From Massospora cicadina (taxonomy: Eukaryota; Entomophthoromycota; Entomophthoromycetes; Entomophthorales; Entomophthoraceae), in contig JAKSZP010006630.1 of assembly GCA_022478985.1 (NCBI GenBank), positions 1 through 64,000 of the forward strand: DNA of 64,000 nt. Reading direction: 5' to 3'. The notes under the pieces are model-generated. The model made no database searches and was not told the origin of the DNA. It saw only the letters and a list, made by a program, of their open reading frames with translations. The position numbers and the translations under genes were made by a program. Shown one piece after another: positions 45,082 through 55,229 of the stretch (position 1 is its first letter; each line of letters opens with the position of its first letter).

Positions 45082-46320
45082 TCACACTTCATTGTGATTT
45101 CTTCTCCCAATTTTGAGTAGCAAATTGTCCCGTTGCTCCACTTTTCCAATAGTGGCTAGTTGATTTATACTTCCACTTGGATCCATTGGGTTTTTCCCCA
45201 TTACAAACTTGATTCTGCTGATTGATAATTTTTTAATGCACAATGGAATTTCATCTTCTAATTCCACCATAGTTTGATCATCCTCAGTTGGAATTTCATC
45301 ATAAAATTGATAGGGCGCATCAAAAGTTGCTCCCAATATCTTCAGATGTTTCACCATCTGTGAGGTCGTTATTTCAGTTATTAGTACTGCTGCCATAATC
45401 TGATGCAAAATATGGTACGGCCAAAGCGTTGCCTGCATGGCAATGCATGCATCAAAGTTAGTAAGCGCTTTTGCCCCTGCTAAGATATGGGAATCTTGGT
45501 AAAATCAATCAGCAAAACATGTTAGGGTCTCATCCTTGCAGAATTGTATTCCCATGAACTACTGTTTGCCATTTACCATTTAAGTAGGACTCCAAAACTC
45601 CAACATAATCGCTGCTTTAGCTTCAGCGTATGACCAGTTGTCCCCATTGAGGTGAGGTAGCACCAGATTCTGGCAATTAGTGCTAAGACAGTTCATTACA
45701 GTCACCGCTTTCTGACGGTCCACATATCCAAACAAGGTCATCTCAAAGAATCAGAAAAATGCTATGGCATTATCCCAGTGAAAGGTTGCCAACTTCAGCA
45801 TATCTTGAAATTCCTTGGTTGCTCCACTCAGAAGATTCTCGCCTAACTACTTGAGTAGCCATAGAAGTGGCTTCAGGAGTCATTTCTGACACACCAGCAA
45901 ATGATTTAGGCATATTTCGGGGCAGAGAGGTCTTCCCAATTGGAGTTTTGCATGTATTTTTGTTGGCCTTGTTCTCCTCAAATTGCACACAATCACATTT
46001 GTGATTTTCCAACTCCTCAATACGCTTCATCATTTTCTCCATATCTTTATGAAACCACTAGATGTGATCTCAGTCCACTTCATGTTAAGTTTTTTTGGAA
46101 TAAAACTTCCTTAATAAGCTTACCTTCTTTCCGCTTCAAAGAGGCAACTTTCCCACACAGGTCCTTATTCACATTTCCCACTTGTTCAAGCATTTCTTCT
46201 GCTTTAATTACATGCTCCTCCAAGATATTGACGTCAGCTTAAGATGCCGATCTAAGCAAATTCTGATTGACAGCCTGTAATTCCGTCCAGAGCTTCTGAA
46301 GCTCATTCTTATAAGGCATT
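45082..46320 (-). pseudogene. Gyp-N gag relic
   Basis: It starts near 46320 with MPYKNELQKLWTELQAVNQN, then GKVASLKRKEGKLIKEVLF, MEKMMKRIEELENHKCDCVQ (46042 on), QFCKDETLTCFAD (about 45545, the usual gag pattern Q-x-x-E-T-x-x-x-F) and the open frame 45438-45082 with LHQIMAAVLITEITTSQMV. It is collinear with Gyp-1 gag at the N-terminus. It has several stops, with long open stretches still present. Gag would package RNA, and trans-supply of pol is required for movement. Confidence 0.65.
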
Positions 46321-46373
46321 GTGGTTTAAATTGGCTTTTGACAACTCAACTACCCCATGTAGTGATTACCAAT

Positions 46374-47349
46374 TGTTAAAATCTGGACCACTAATGATTG
46401 CTCGCTTTAGCACCCTGACTTAAACTGCACAGATTCTTGAACACTTGCGTTGATTGTTTGATAATATATAAACTGGGGCAGTAATAGTATGGAGACTATT
46501 ATTGTGGTTGATTGCCCAAAAGCCACAATGAGAAAATCGTTCAACGCTAGACAAAACCTCTTCGTCTTGAAGATACTTTGGTACTGGTAGGAAACACTTT
46601 ATCTATTCTCTTCTTGAAGAGCCAAGCAGAGACTTGATAATGACAACCTAAGGATATCTGATCCTTGCACTCTTACCCCAAGAGTAATGTTATACGACTG
46701 ATGTTAAATAACTAAGTTATTATCAAGTTTTAATCTAACTTTACTAGGGATTATTTGGGAGGTTTTATAGTAAAAAATTGACACACAGCTTTTTAGATGT
46801 CCGCTGGGAATTATTTGCTCTCCTAAACTGGTTTGACCATCAAGTTTTAAGCACTGAATCTCATCAAGTATCTTTGACTTGATTTTCTTAGGTAGCGTAT
46901 TCCTCATCTGTTTGGTGACTGATTTACTGGTTGTAAGAACCAGAAACTAATTGTGTTGGCCAATGATGATCATACCATTTACCACCAGCATTAGAACGCT
47001 TAAGTAGTTTCCAGCAACTACCCATCTGTTTGCTCTTAACAAATTTTAAGTAATTCAATTATTGGGTGTTGTTCCCTAATTGAATTCATACTTAATATCA
47101 TCAGGGTGATTCCTGATGGAAAAATCTTTATATGGCAACTGCTGCTGAGATATGAAAATCATTCCCTGCAATAATTTGACTATTGGTTATTAATTCCCTC
47201 ATTGAATTCATGCTCAATATCATTGGAGATGATCATCAATGATAATTTCTCTAGTTGGCGACCATTGCTAAGATATTTGATTGTAACTAATAGTCAAATT
47301 CATTAATTGGTCAATAGGTTGGATAATGTGATCAACTGAAAAATTAACA
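46374..47349 (-). repeat. Gyp-N 5' LTR (minus strand)
   Basis: About 0.98 kb with short inverted ends TGTTAA and TTAACA. Pairs with 42833-43812. Confidence 0.8.
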
Positions 47350-47947
47350 ACAGATGAGGAAGATCATCTCTGTGTGCAACTTCAGAGGTCATTTGATTGG
47401 CTTAAGATGTCTTTTCTTATTGAGGCGCCAATGACTTAGTTGGGTTCCAGATTCCCTATATATTTCATTGTTTTTAAGCAATAAAAATGTAATAAAAGTA
47501 GTAAATTATTTTAAGTAATAGTCAGCTCACTTGGAATAAACATTTAGATAGTTAAACAATTTATATTATATACAATTGGGATTATAGTAGATGAGAAGAT
47601 AATTCTCTTATCTAGTGGTCAGATTTAAACTCTTGAGGTTATAATTGAAGGGAAAGGTTCCCTTGTCCAAGTGATTATTAGCTAATCCTCCAGCTCCTGC
47701 ATTAAGAGAGGAAGTGAGAAGTTCCCTTAGTCCAGAAGTACCATCAAAGATTAGACTGATGAGCGTTGGCACCAGTCTAGCGTGAGGACAATACTCAAGT
47801 TGGTTATGACAATATAAACTAGGACAATAGTTTATATAATATTTTCAACAAAGTCAATTACTATATCAATAACCTATTTACTTCAGACACCAGAACCTGT
47901 GCAGTAGACTTGAGAGCTACAATGAGTAATCTAGTCAAAACTTTACA
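47350..47947 (+). repeat. Gyp-1 3' LTR, right part
   Basis: Begins CAGATGAGGAAGATCATC after one base and aligns with 34838-35435 (CAGATGTGGAAGATAATT at 34841), ending TTTACA. This is the continuation of 42303-42832. Confidence 0.8.
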
Positions 47948-48560
47948 CTGGTGCTTCCCAAGATACTTGGGCAGCTTACCTCCCTACGGCTCCAAGTTCC
48001 TTTCAACAACTCTATTAACTAATGAACTGAGGCGTAGCCAACTTATGGCAACTTGGGGTACAACCTCAACTTCACCATTGTCCCTCAAATATGAAGCATC
48101 AATTTAGTAGTAAACAATTTTATTGAGCAAATCCAGAAATTTCATCATTAGGTTATAACCAGATGGCTAAAGAAACTAATTACTCTAAGCACTTTATTGA
48201 TAAGAAGGGTTACCCAGCCCCTGACTACCAAGTAGGTGACTTAACAATGGTGGACACAAAGAACCCTCACATTAAGGTCCCAGTTTGCAAGTTGGATTTA
48301 TAAAGAAACTGAACATCTTCTGCTAGCAAAGTTATGAACAATGGATCCTTCTACTTTGATCTACCACCACACTAAGAAATTACTATTTCCTTACAAGCTT
48401 CTCCTTTATTTCTATTTGAAGGTCAACCCCCTTCTGAAGCAGAGCACAATATGGTTGAGGGTACTCCCAAGTTTGAAGTAGAGGGGATTTTGCAGTCGCA
48501 GCATGTCAAATTAAGCTTACTGTTAAGTTTTTTAGCCAATAGTGCAAGCTAAATTGACTT
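47948..48560 (+). pseudogene. Gyp-H integrase C-terminus and chromodomain relic
   Basis: It resumes the integrase cut at 34327: ASQDTWAAYLPTAPSS (47953 on), then after breaks YNQMAKETNYSKHFIDKKGY (48158 on), PAPDYQVGDLTMVDTKN (48220 on), VPVCKLDL, FDLPPH, and finally GTPKFEVEGILQSQ (48461 on), the start of a chromodomain (compare EVESISAS in Gyp-M). Stops are frequent. It belongs with 33610-34327 because the two pieces join in the correct order at the Gyp-1 insertion. Confidence 0.7.
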
Positions 48561-48699
48561 AACAAGGGTACTGATGATATATACTCACTCTTCTAATAAA
48601 ACTCCTGCTTGTAATAGGTAAGTAATTTCTCTGATAATCATCAATAATAGCCAAATAACTCTGATACATTCACCGTTCTTAAGTCTACTGGCAACAAAA

Positions 48700-49655
48700 A
48701 ATAAAAGACCTTCTGTCTTAAAAAATAGGAAATTATTCCTCTATAATTGGGACTACTTTTCTGGCGAGGTATAACTGAGTTCTTATATTCGGAAAGTATA
48801 AAAACACACAACTATAAAATATAGACATAAATGCAGCATATAAGGATGACAGAAGGATAACTATAATTAACAAAGATGATATATAATGATCTTAAATGAT
48901 ATGATAAAGATGTTTTTATTAATTGGCCAAGTGCTAGTATTATATACCTCTTGGGAATCTCCTGGCCAAACTCATCTATTAGATGAGTTCATTAATAATA
49001 TGCTAATCCTCTGTTAGTCATGGCAATAATCATGAAATTTTTTTAAGTCAATTTGACCCATTAATTGACTAAAAATAACAATTGTTTCAGTCCAATCAAT
49101 GGTAATTTTACTCCTATAATCAGGTCAGTTTTTGAATGCAAAACTTAGCAATGAAATCTTCACTTAAAGCTACGTCATTAATTTGACAAATAACAATAAA
49201 TGGGGAAAAAAGATATATGACTAATAAACATGACGCACCCCTAATTGGAACGTCAGCAGGCCTTTCATAGCACTAAGTATGCCCATAATTGGGACATCTA
49301 TGTTCAAGTGCTTAATAAATCAACCTCATTAATCAAACTCAAAATTCTGCCATAGTGCATTTGTATTAGTGCACTAATTTAGGAGGTGCAGTTTAGTTAA
49401 TGCCATGAGACCACTTTACACCCAAATGGCCCCTTAATCAGACATAATATTATATCATAGCTATTATTAGCTATGATAATTGGTATGATTTAAACACAAT
49501 TGAGGCGGTTTGAAATAAATCTGATTATGCAGATTATGCAGATAAATCAGGAAGGATCAAGGGATCCATCAATGAGAGTAATCTAACAACATTCATAGTT
49601 TTCTCAAAGGGTTTATTTTCGAGTCAACCATCAAAATTTAAGACTTACAATATTT
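48700..49655. repeat. repeat R copy 2 (LTR-like), uninterrupted
   Basis: It aligns with 8100-8141, 10067-10088 and 15385-16140 joined. Matching blocks include AATCTCCTGGCCAAACTC (48956), AACGTCAGCAGGCC (49249) and GGGTCAACC-like GAGTCAACCATC (49621). It is followed by TTTGGTGACCTG (49653), which resembles a primer-binding site and suggests plus orientation. The left boundary is soft, with about 120 bases here that are absent from copy 1. Confidence 0.55.
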
Positions 49656-49707
49656 GGTGACCTGAAAAGTTTACACATCGTGTGAGAACAGCTGGATACC
49701 AGGCAGC

Positions 49708-50698
49708 ACTTGTAACAACTATCAGTAATTAATCATGGAATTTCAAAAAGCCCACCTGGTATCTCTTCAGTCCCTCCCAAGGCCAAGTCAGCTGTCATTG
49801 CAGTAATCAAACTCCCAGACTCACACAAGAATTACACCCTAGTGAAGGCCCCTGATTTGGTAGTAAACTTTTCCTTTTAGGAAAGGGCGATTTAAGGTTC
49901 CAGGCCAGCCATCTAGTTGGTAAGAACATTGTCCCTTTCAGAACCAAGAGAGGCACCAATTCCATGTACTTGCTTCAGGTAGATTCATTCTAGTAAACCC
50001 CTAAGTGAGAAATAAAAGCTGCTGTCTTTCCTTGTTTATCCCTCCCTACCCCACAACCAACTCCCAAATATAGACCCATCATTGTTATTTAATCTGCAAA
50101 TCATTATGTGAAGAATAACAGACAGCTTTTTTAGACTTAAGAAATTTATTAACCTTAAAGCAAAAGCCACAATTCCTCCCTCAAACCAGGTGACTCAACC
50201 ATGTGCCTTTTTGAGTAAAAGATAATATCTGGGACAGCCCCAGGTAGCAATGAGTTTGCAAAAAAGCAACAAACTCAAGATGTCAAAATGGGATAGCTCA
50301 GAAATTATAGAGTGATTTACATCTTTAATTCCAAGATGCGCAAACCAAATTAGGATGTTAATAATTTTATAAAGATGATTTAATAATAGTGTAGGAATCT
50401 TAGCCAATACTAGCTTAATAAAAGGTTGACTGAAAATCGAAGTACAACATTATATAGTCAGGTATTGAGGTGTGGTAGCATAGTGGGGTGTTTTCTACTC
50501 CACTATGGGTTGGGTTCTAATTGACACAAATTTAAAACCAGAGAAGGCTAAAAAACTCAGCGTGGTATATTTGTCCCAAGGTTGACCCGCCTCATTTACT
50601 TTTTTTATATAGTCAGATACTAGATTTTAAATCCTGCACTTTAGATTCAAGCTTAGTGTTTCTTATTCATACTATTATTCCTCAGTCTATTCTTATAC
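49708..50698 (+). repeat. Gyp-E2 5' LTR, interrupted by SINE-2
   Basis: Begins TGTAACAACTATCAGTAA and aligns with Gyp-H LTR 22331 onwards. SINE-2 sits at 50465-50605 and LINE-C follows at 50716. Removing both gives a continuous match to 23310-23440. Confidence 0.6.
50451..50619 (+). mobile_element. SINE-2, compact tRNA-like SINE with TSDs
   Basis: The body is 50465-50605 (141 bp), between TATATAGTCAGGTA (50451-50464) and TATATAGTCAGATA (50606-50619), 13 of 14 identical. The A box TAGCATAGTGGG (50476-50487) fits TRGCNNAGYNGG exactly; the B box is GGTTCTAATT (50513-50522). The tail, TTGTCCCAAGGTTGACCCGC plus CTCATTTAC (50571-50599), is a worn LINE 3' tail ending in T-rich sequence. The head differs from SINE-1, so this is a second family. 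Its host LTR has an uninterrupted relative at 23330. Confidence 0.85.
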
Positions 50699-50770
50699 CT
50701 CAAGTAGCCATTATATTTTAAATTTATTGCAGGGAAGGCTGACCATGGGACGGACACTTCCGAATATGAC

Positions 50771-52300
50771 TCAGATGAGACAAAACTCAGTACCAGGTGA
50801 GGCACCCCAGAGAAGCGATGCTATCTCTTGTTGCCAGCGGGAACGCCACTTATGGGAAGGGGAGGGAACGTGTGTAGGGGGCGTAGCCACTATTGAGCAC
50901 GTGTGGAGGAAGGGGTCTGATTTGATGAACCAGACTGGGAACCAGGAGGAGACCAGCTGCCGGCAACGTGGTGGGAGATATCCAAACATCCACGCTTGAA
51001 AGTGATATACCAAATGAGACTGGAATCTGTGGACAGCTTCAGGGAGGGTGGGGATGGATCCGGCGATGGCATCCAAGACAATCGTGTGGATAGTCCACAT
51101 GGCGATTGCAACCACCAGAGCACGAAGGGAGGGTGGGAGGGGAGGCCATTTAGAAGCAAACATATCTCTTGACAGACTGAAGGGATGTGTTTGATCTTGG
51201 CCTAGCAGACGTTGGATTTCGCGCCATATTACTTTAGAGGTGGGGCACTTCTCCAGGCGGTGAAACAGCGTTCCATACTGGCCACACACGACACAGGATG
51301 AGTGTAAAGCATTAGAGCGCTCAGCTTTACGATACACCCGCCTCAGGCAGCGCCACACATGGGAACGGACTTGAGGCTGCAACAGAGGATGGTGTGCGTA
51401 TTTCCAGATAGTCTTTTGGGTCTCAGTGGAATAAGGGATGTCCATCATGTCCAGGTAGTCCACCCTGGATAGGACTTGGGGTCGAAGTGGGATCACGCCA
51501 TCATGGATGGGTAGCCCCTGTACCTCTTGTGTGAACTGAGGAGAGGGGCGGCCTCTTCGGGTTGTATGTCCACTAATACAAATTCTCCACTCTGCGCTTC
51601 GCATGGAGAGTAGGATTCGTTTGTAGTGGGTTTTGGTCCCGTGAGGACCTGTGGCTGATGTGTGTGATGCGAGGTATTTCATCAGGGAGTGGGGGTTTGA
51701 TGGATTGTTGAGGCCCAAGGCTCGGGAGAAGTTGGAGTGGGCCGCGTGGGACCAGTGTTGGGATGGGAGTGTAGGAGCAGTGACGGCCGCAATCCAGGTG
51801 CCTAGGATCTTGGCAGCATGGGCTTTGAAGTCAAGTAGGCCCATGCCACCATGATGATGAGGGCCAAACATGACCTCTAGCCGTACTGGTGGAGGGTGGC
51901 CTGACCAAAGCCAACCTTGTAGCAAAGCATACAGGGATTTGAAGAAGCTTGGGGAGAAGGGGATGGCGTGGGCTCCAAACCCGACTTTGGATAGGAGCAT
52001 AGAGTTGGCAAGAACAACCCTGCCAGTGAGGGTAGTAGGGTGGTCTCTGAGAGAGGCGATTCGCTTCGTCACGTTGTCCAGTATATGGCCCTCCATTACT
52101 GCTGACGCGTATCCTCCTGCCTCCAACCACACGCCCAGATGGCGTACCGGCCCTATGGTAGGTCGCATCACAAAGGGGAGCACCAGTGGAGCGGTGTGTT
52201 TTGAGTTAGTAAGGCGTGGACTTGGGCGAGCAGCTGGGCTGGGTTGGGAACTACTTGCTGGGGCCCAGCAGTTCTGAAACTGACCAAGGAGGATGATTTC
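50771..52300 (-). CDS. LINE-C ORF2 C-terminal domain (long open frame)
   Basis: From the first ATG at 52183 this frame is open for 470 residues to 50771, and it extends upstream without a stop to about 52296 (ILLGQFQNCWAPASSS). It covers RT thumb and connector (IGPVRHLGVWLEAGGYASAV, residues 9-28), GRVVLANSMLLSKV (49-62), RSHVWRCLRRVYRKAERSNA and SCVVCGQYGTLFHRLEKC, a CxxC, His, Cys metal-binding pattern, then a hydrophobic stretch ALVVAIAMWTIHTIV. In LINEs such C-terminal zinc regions bind RNA or target DNA. The ATG is internal to ORF2. It is the longest uninterrupted frame in the window and supports a recent origin. Confidence 0.8.
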   Translation of the reverse strand, partial: EIILLGQFQNCWAPASSSQPSPAARPSPRLTNSKHTAPLVLPFVMRPTIGPVRHLGVWLEAGGYASAVMEGHILDNVTKRIASLRDHPTTLTGRVVLANSMLLSKVGFGAHAIPFSPSFFKSLYALLQGWLWSGHPPPVRLEVMFGPHHHGGMGLLDFKAHAAKILGTWIAAVTAPTLPSQHWSHAAHSNFSRALGLNNPSNPHSLMKYLASHTSATGPHGTKTHYKRILLSMRSAEWRICISGHTTRRGRPSPQFTQEVQGLPIHDGVIPLRPQVLSRVDYLDMMDIPYSTETQKTIWKYAHHPLLQPQVRSHVWRCLRRVYRKAERSNALHSSCVVCGQYGTLFHRLEKCPTSKVIWREIQRLLGQDQTHPFSLSRDMFASKWPPLPPSLRALVVAIAMWTIHTIVLDAIAGSIPTLPEAVHRFQSHLVYHFQAWMFGYLPPRCRQLVSSWFPVWFIKSDPFLHTCSIVATPPTHVPSPSHKWRSRWQQEIASLLWGASPGTEFCLI

Positions 52301-53553
52301 AGTTTGGAGGCGTTCAGTGCCACGTTGCTTACCCGGGAATATTCCTAGATGAGGGCTTTAAGTGCGCATGCATCTTTATTATTAGACACCACCACCACGC
52401 AATCATCTGCAAATGCCATCATCTTGACTGGGGTTTGGCCTGGCACATGGACCCCGGTGAGTTGGGCATTCACATTTCGCAGTAGTGGGTCAAGGCTGAA
52501 GTTGTATAAGAGTGGGCTCAGGGGGTCCCCTTGTCGCAGGCCCCTTTGAGGATGGACTACTTCTGTTAGGAAACCTGGGCCGCGCACAGCCATTGTTGCA
52601 GATTCCGTGAGCAGCATCACCCAGTTAATGAAGTGGGGAGGTAGGCGGAATTGTTGGAGGCAGGCCCTAAGGTATTCCCAGTTTACTCTATCATAGGCCT
52701 TTTGTTGGTCCAAGAATACAAGTGCCCCAGAGGCTGTGGACTGACACACATTAGCCACAGAGTGCATGTTATCCTAAATCAACCTTCTGGGGATGAAAAC
52801 AAATTGTTCTGGAGAGATGGTGGCAGATGCTACAGTCCCTAAACGATTAGCCATTATTTTTGTTAAAATTTTGGTGTCTGTGTTTGTTAGAGAAATGGGG
52901 CGCCAGTTGGCTAAGTCTAGCCTATCCCCTATCTTGAAGAGTGTGACTGTAAAAGCCTCATGTCCTCCTGGTAGGAGGCGCGTTTCCAACAGGCTTTGGT
53001 TGAGTGAGGCTAGCAGCAATGGGGATATGTATTTAAAATATTTTTTGTAGAACTCATATGGAATGCCATCTGGGCCTGGGCATTTTCGGTTTGGCGCACC
53101 GTGAATGGTAGTCCTAAATTCGTTCAGAGTAATTAAATTTATTTCTGGGTATCAGAAAATGGTGCGGATATGAGCTCTGTCGAGAAATTCCGCCATTTCG
53201 GCCAGCTGAATTGGTTCAGCTCGGTATAACTTGGAGTAATATCTTTGCGTTTCGATTGCCACTTTGGCCGGTGTGTCCACAATAGAATTATCTGATCTTC
53301 GCACCTTTGTGCAGGCCACGCTCTGGCATGGTGCAAAATTTTTTTAAAAGAAGTATGCAGTGCACTTGTCGCCTTTAGTGATGCGTGTGGCCCTGTATTG
53401 GACACAAACCCAATGTTTGTGTTGCCTTTCAAGTGCGTTGAGGTGGGCTGCTGCCTCCGCCCACTTCTGGCCCCATGCAGGGCTATATCCTGAGGCTGGA
53501 ATGTTGGACTCCAAGTGGGCCAATTCCACCAGCGCGCGCGATATAATTGCCAA
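52300..53553 (-). pseudogene. LINE-C reverse transcriptase part of ORF2
   Basis: One frame runs from 53553 to 52300, interrupted by three stops. The first is TAA at 53344-53346, shared with LINE-A. Then comes a TAG where LINE-A has TGG, after FIPRRL (52770), and finally a TAG where LINE-A has CAG, before EYSRVSN (52342-52344). Motifs: NWRPISLTNTDTKILTKIM, QQKAYDRVNWEYLRACLQQF, GLRQGDPLSPLLYNFSLDPL and MAFADDC with both catalytic Asp. It has no frameshift until the shared -1 change at 52294-52299. Endonuclease is absent through 5' truncation. Confidence 0.85.
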
Positions 53554-53570
53554 CTCAAGTAGCCATTATA

Positions 53571-55200
53571 GAATTTAAAACCTTTCTAATGGTAGGTTAT
53601 TGGATTATTAGTTTATTTATTTTATAAAAAAAACCTTTATATAATTATATCACTATTATTTTGCTTTTTGTTTATATTCAGCCTTGTTATTATACTATGA
53701 GGCCTATGGAGAGGCCTCCCATATTGAATCAGGCTGGGGAAGCTAGAGTGCAGATTCACTCAAGAGACCATCGCATATTTTCCTCATCACACCAAAACTA
53801 AAACGTCAATTCCCAATAATAACCTTTCCTACAATAAATGTACAGAGATGTTAGGCTGTTTGGGATCCTGCTGTGGTTCTGAGACATCTTAGTCTGGAGA
53901 CTAACCTTCTATTGGCACGTTGTATTTCTAACACTAGCTCTCTAACAACGGTATCTCTTTTAAGTTGATTATGGAAGTGAAGCTTACCCCTTACCTCAAA
54001 TAACTCAAGAATATAGCACCTCTGAACCTGAAACAATACAGGCATTGGCGCATACTTTTACTTTCTATAGAGATTGGCAATTTAGTTTTATAATATTAAA
54101 CAGTTGTATTTGTAAACTATTATTCTTGCTCATATAAAAATTTATTGAAGAATATGAAGGATTGATCAAAATGAAACAGTCTTTACCCTTACTAAATTAT
54201 GAAATTTCTTTAGTTTATACATCAAAAGAACTAAGGAAAAAAGTACGCTTTTCTGATAGAATACCCTGCTTATCATTAACATCACGTTATAAAGTTTTAT
54301 TTAACATACAAAATGCTGGCAAGATCAGATGACGGTATATAATGAAATCCGTTCTCTGCTTTCAAAGATCTAAATTTGGACCTAGAGAGCAATGTCTGGT
54401 GGGTAAAAGAATAACCTTTGGTCCTTCAGATCTGTCATTACTCCTCACTAGTAAATACAGATCATTAGCTTCAACCTCTGATCCTACTCATCATATATGG
54501 TTCTGAGTAATAATGTCACACTAGCTTTTTTGTAAAAAAGATAAACACTTTATTTAATACTAATGAAGTAACATTTTAAGATTGCTTAAAGTTCATCTGA
54601 TTAACATTGACAACATTGAGAGAAACCATTTCCTATGGTCTTAACTAAAATTAGGCTTCACGCCAATAGTCTAATCTTTATTATCTTACGTGCAAATTAC
54701 AGATATGCTAAGCCTTGAAGATCTAGAAAAGGTACATTCACTCATTGACGCATATCAGTATATCTTCCTCAAATCAGCCATAACTATTGATACGTGAAAA
54801 ACTGGATTCACACAATATAAATAAAATTTATTTAGTCTATTTATATCAAAACTATACAGGAAGTTGAAGCTAGAAGAGTAAGATAATAAAAACTAAAATT
54901 AAGCAATTCTTAAACTCTGAATTGTGAGGCTTTAAAGAAGGGCAGTGGTTCTTGCAATTGATAATTATAAAGTAAAAGAATAGTGGACATAACATTGTTT
55001 TGGACTAACAGAAGCTTAACAATCTTACATATATGGACTTTTATTCCTTTCTAAGAATTGCAATGCCCTAGCCCAGCATTCAGGATAAAGATATTTTACT
55101 CATATGGGTATGGTCAGAGGGTACTGACAGATGTATTTATCATTTAGCTCAAAATAATGCGTTGTTGTATTCACATAAGGTTTAATTAACCAATCAGTTA
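53571..55200 (+). pseudogene. Gyp-E2 leader and gag region, decayed
   Basis: After the LINE-C TSD the Gyp-H-type leader continues. An ATG at 53697 begins MRPMERPPILNQAGEARV, matching Gyp-H 23583, and matching DNA runs to about 53940 (CCTACAATAAATGTACAGA; GGCACGTTG in both). Beyond that no gag motif is visible and stops are dense. Confidence 0.45.
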
Positions 55201-55229
55201 AATTAAGGCTTATGTAATATACTCACGTT

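Larger units (their letters stand above)
42833..47349 (-). mobile_element. Gyp-N, gag-bearing LTR element without pol
   Basis: Minus-strand element with LTRs 46374-47349 (5') and 42833-43812 (3'). Both copies share blocks such as TCTTGAACACTTGCGTTGAT, GAAGATACTTTGGTACTGG and GGTTGGATAATGTG. On its strand it has a primer-binding-like TGGTAATCACTACATGGGG, gag, a stretch holding a worn integrase end, and purine-rich CCAAGAGGGGGATA before the 3' LTR. The internal part is only about 2.56 kb, so RT and RNase H are absent. Flanks ACAAT and ACAGA may be a worn 5-bp TSD. Gag and both ends match Gyp-1, so it looks like a deletion derivative of Gyp-1's family. Confidence 0.8.
34328..47947 (+). mobile_element. 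Gyp-1, gypsy element carrying three nested insertions
   Basis: The 5' LTR (34328-35435) and 3' LTR (42303-42832 plus 47350-47947) are homologous along their length: both begin TGTTNGGATTTCAG, share GTTAACCTTTTAGGTAA and GAGCGTT, and end in TTTACA. Inside are primer-binding site, gag, and pol with RT, RNase H and integrase. SINE-1a, a solo Gyp-M-type LTR and an ultra-short insert lie within the internal part; Gyp-N lies within the 3' LTR. Without the nested pieces the element is about 8 kb. It is inserted in the Gyp-H integrase. No clear TSD: CTACC on the left, CTGGT on the right. Confidence 0.8.
50716..53553 (-). mobile_element. LINE-C, 5'-truncated LINE
   Basis: A 2838-bp minus-strand LINE between perfect 17-bp TSDs CTCAAGTAGCCATTATA (50699-50715 and 53554-53570). 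It starts inside the linker between endonuclease and RT (equivalent to about 12530 in LINE-A) and runs to the normal 3' tail. It is very similar to LINE-A over its length, so both are recent relatives. It has two point-mutation stops in RT: TGG to TAG, and CAG to TAG relative to LINE-A. It is inserted in the Gyp-E2 leader, just beyond its LTR. Confidence 0.95.

Noticed and set aside
51870..52277. A 135-residue plus-strand gene, with a counterpart at 14208-13801
   Set aside because: Antisense shadow of the LINE ORF2 in both LINE-C and LINE-A. It recurs only because the LINEs are similar.
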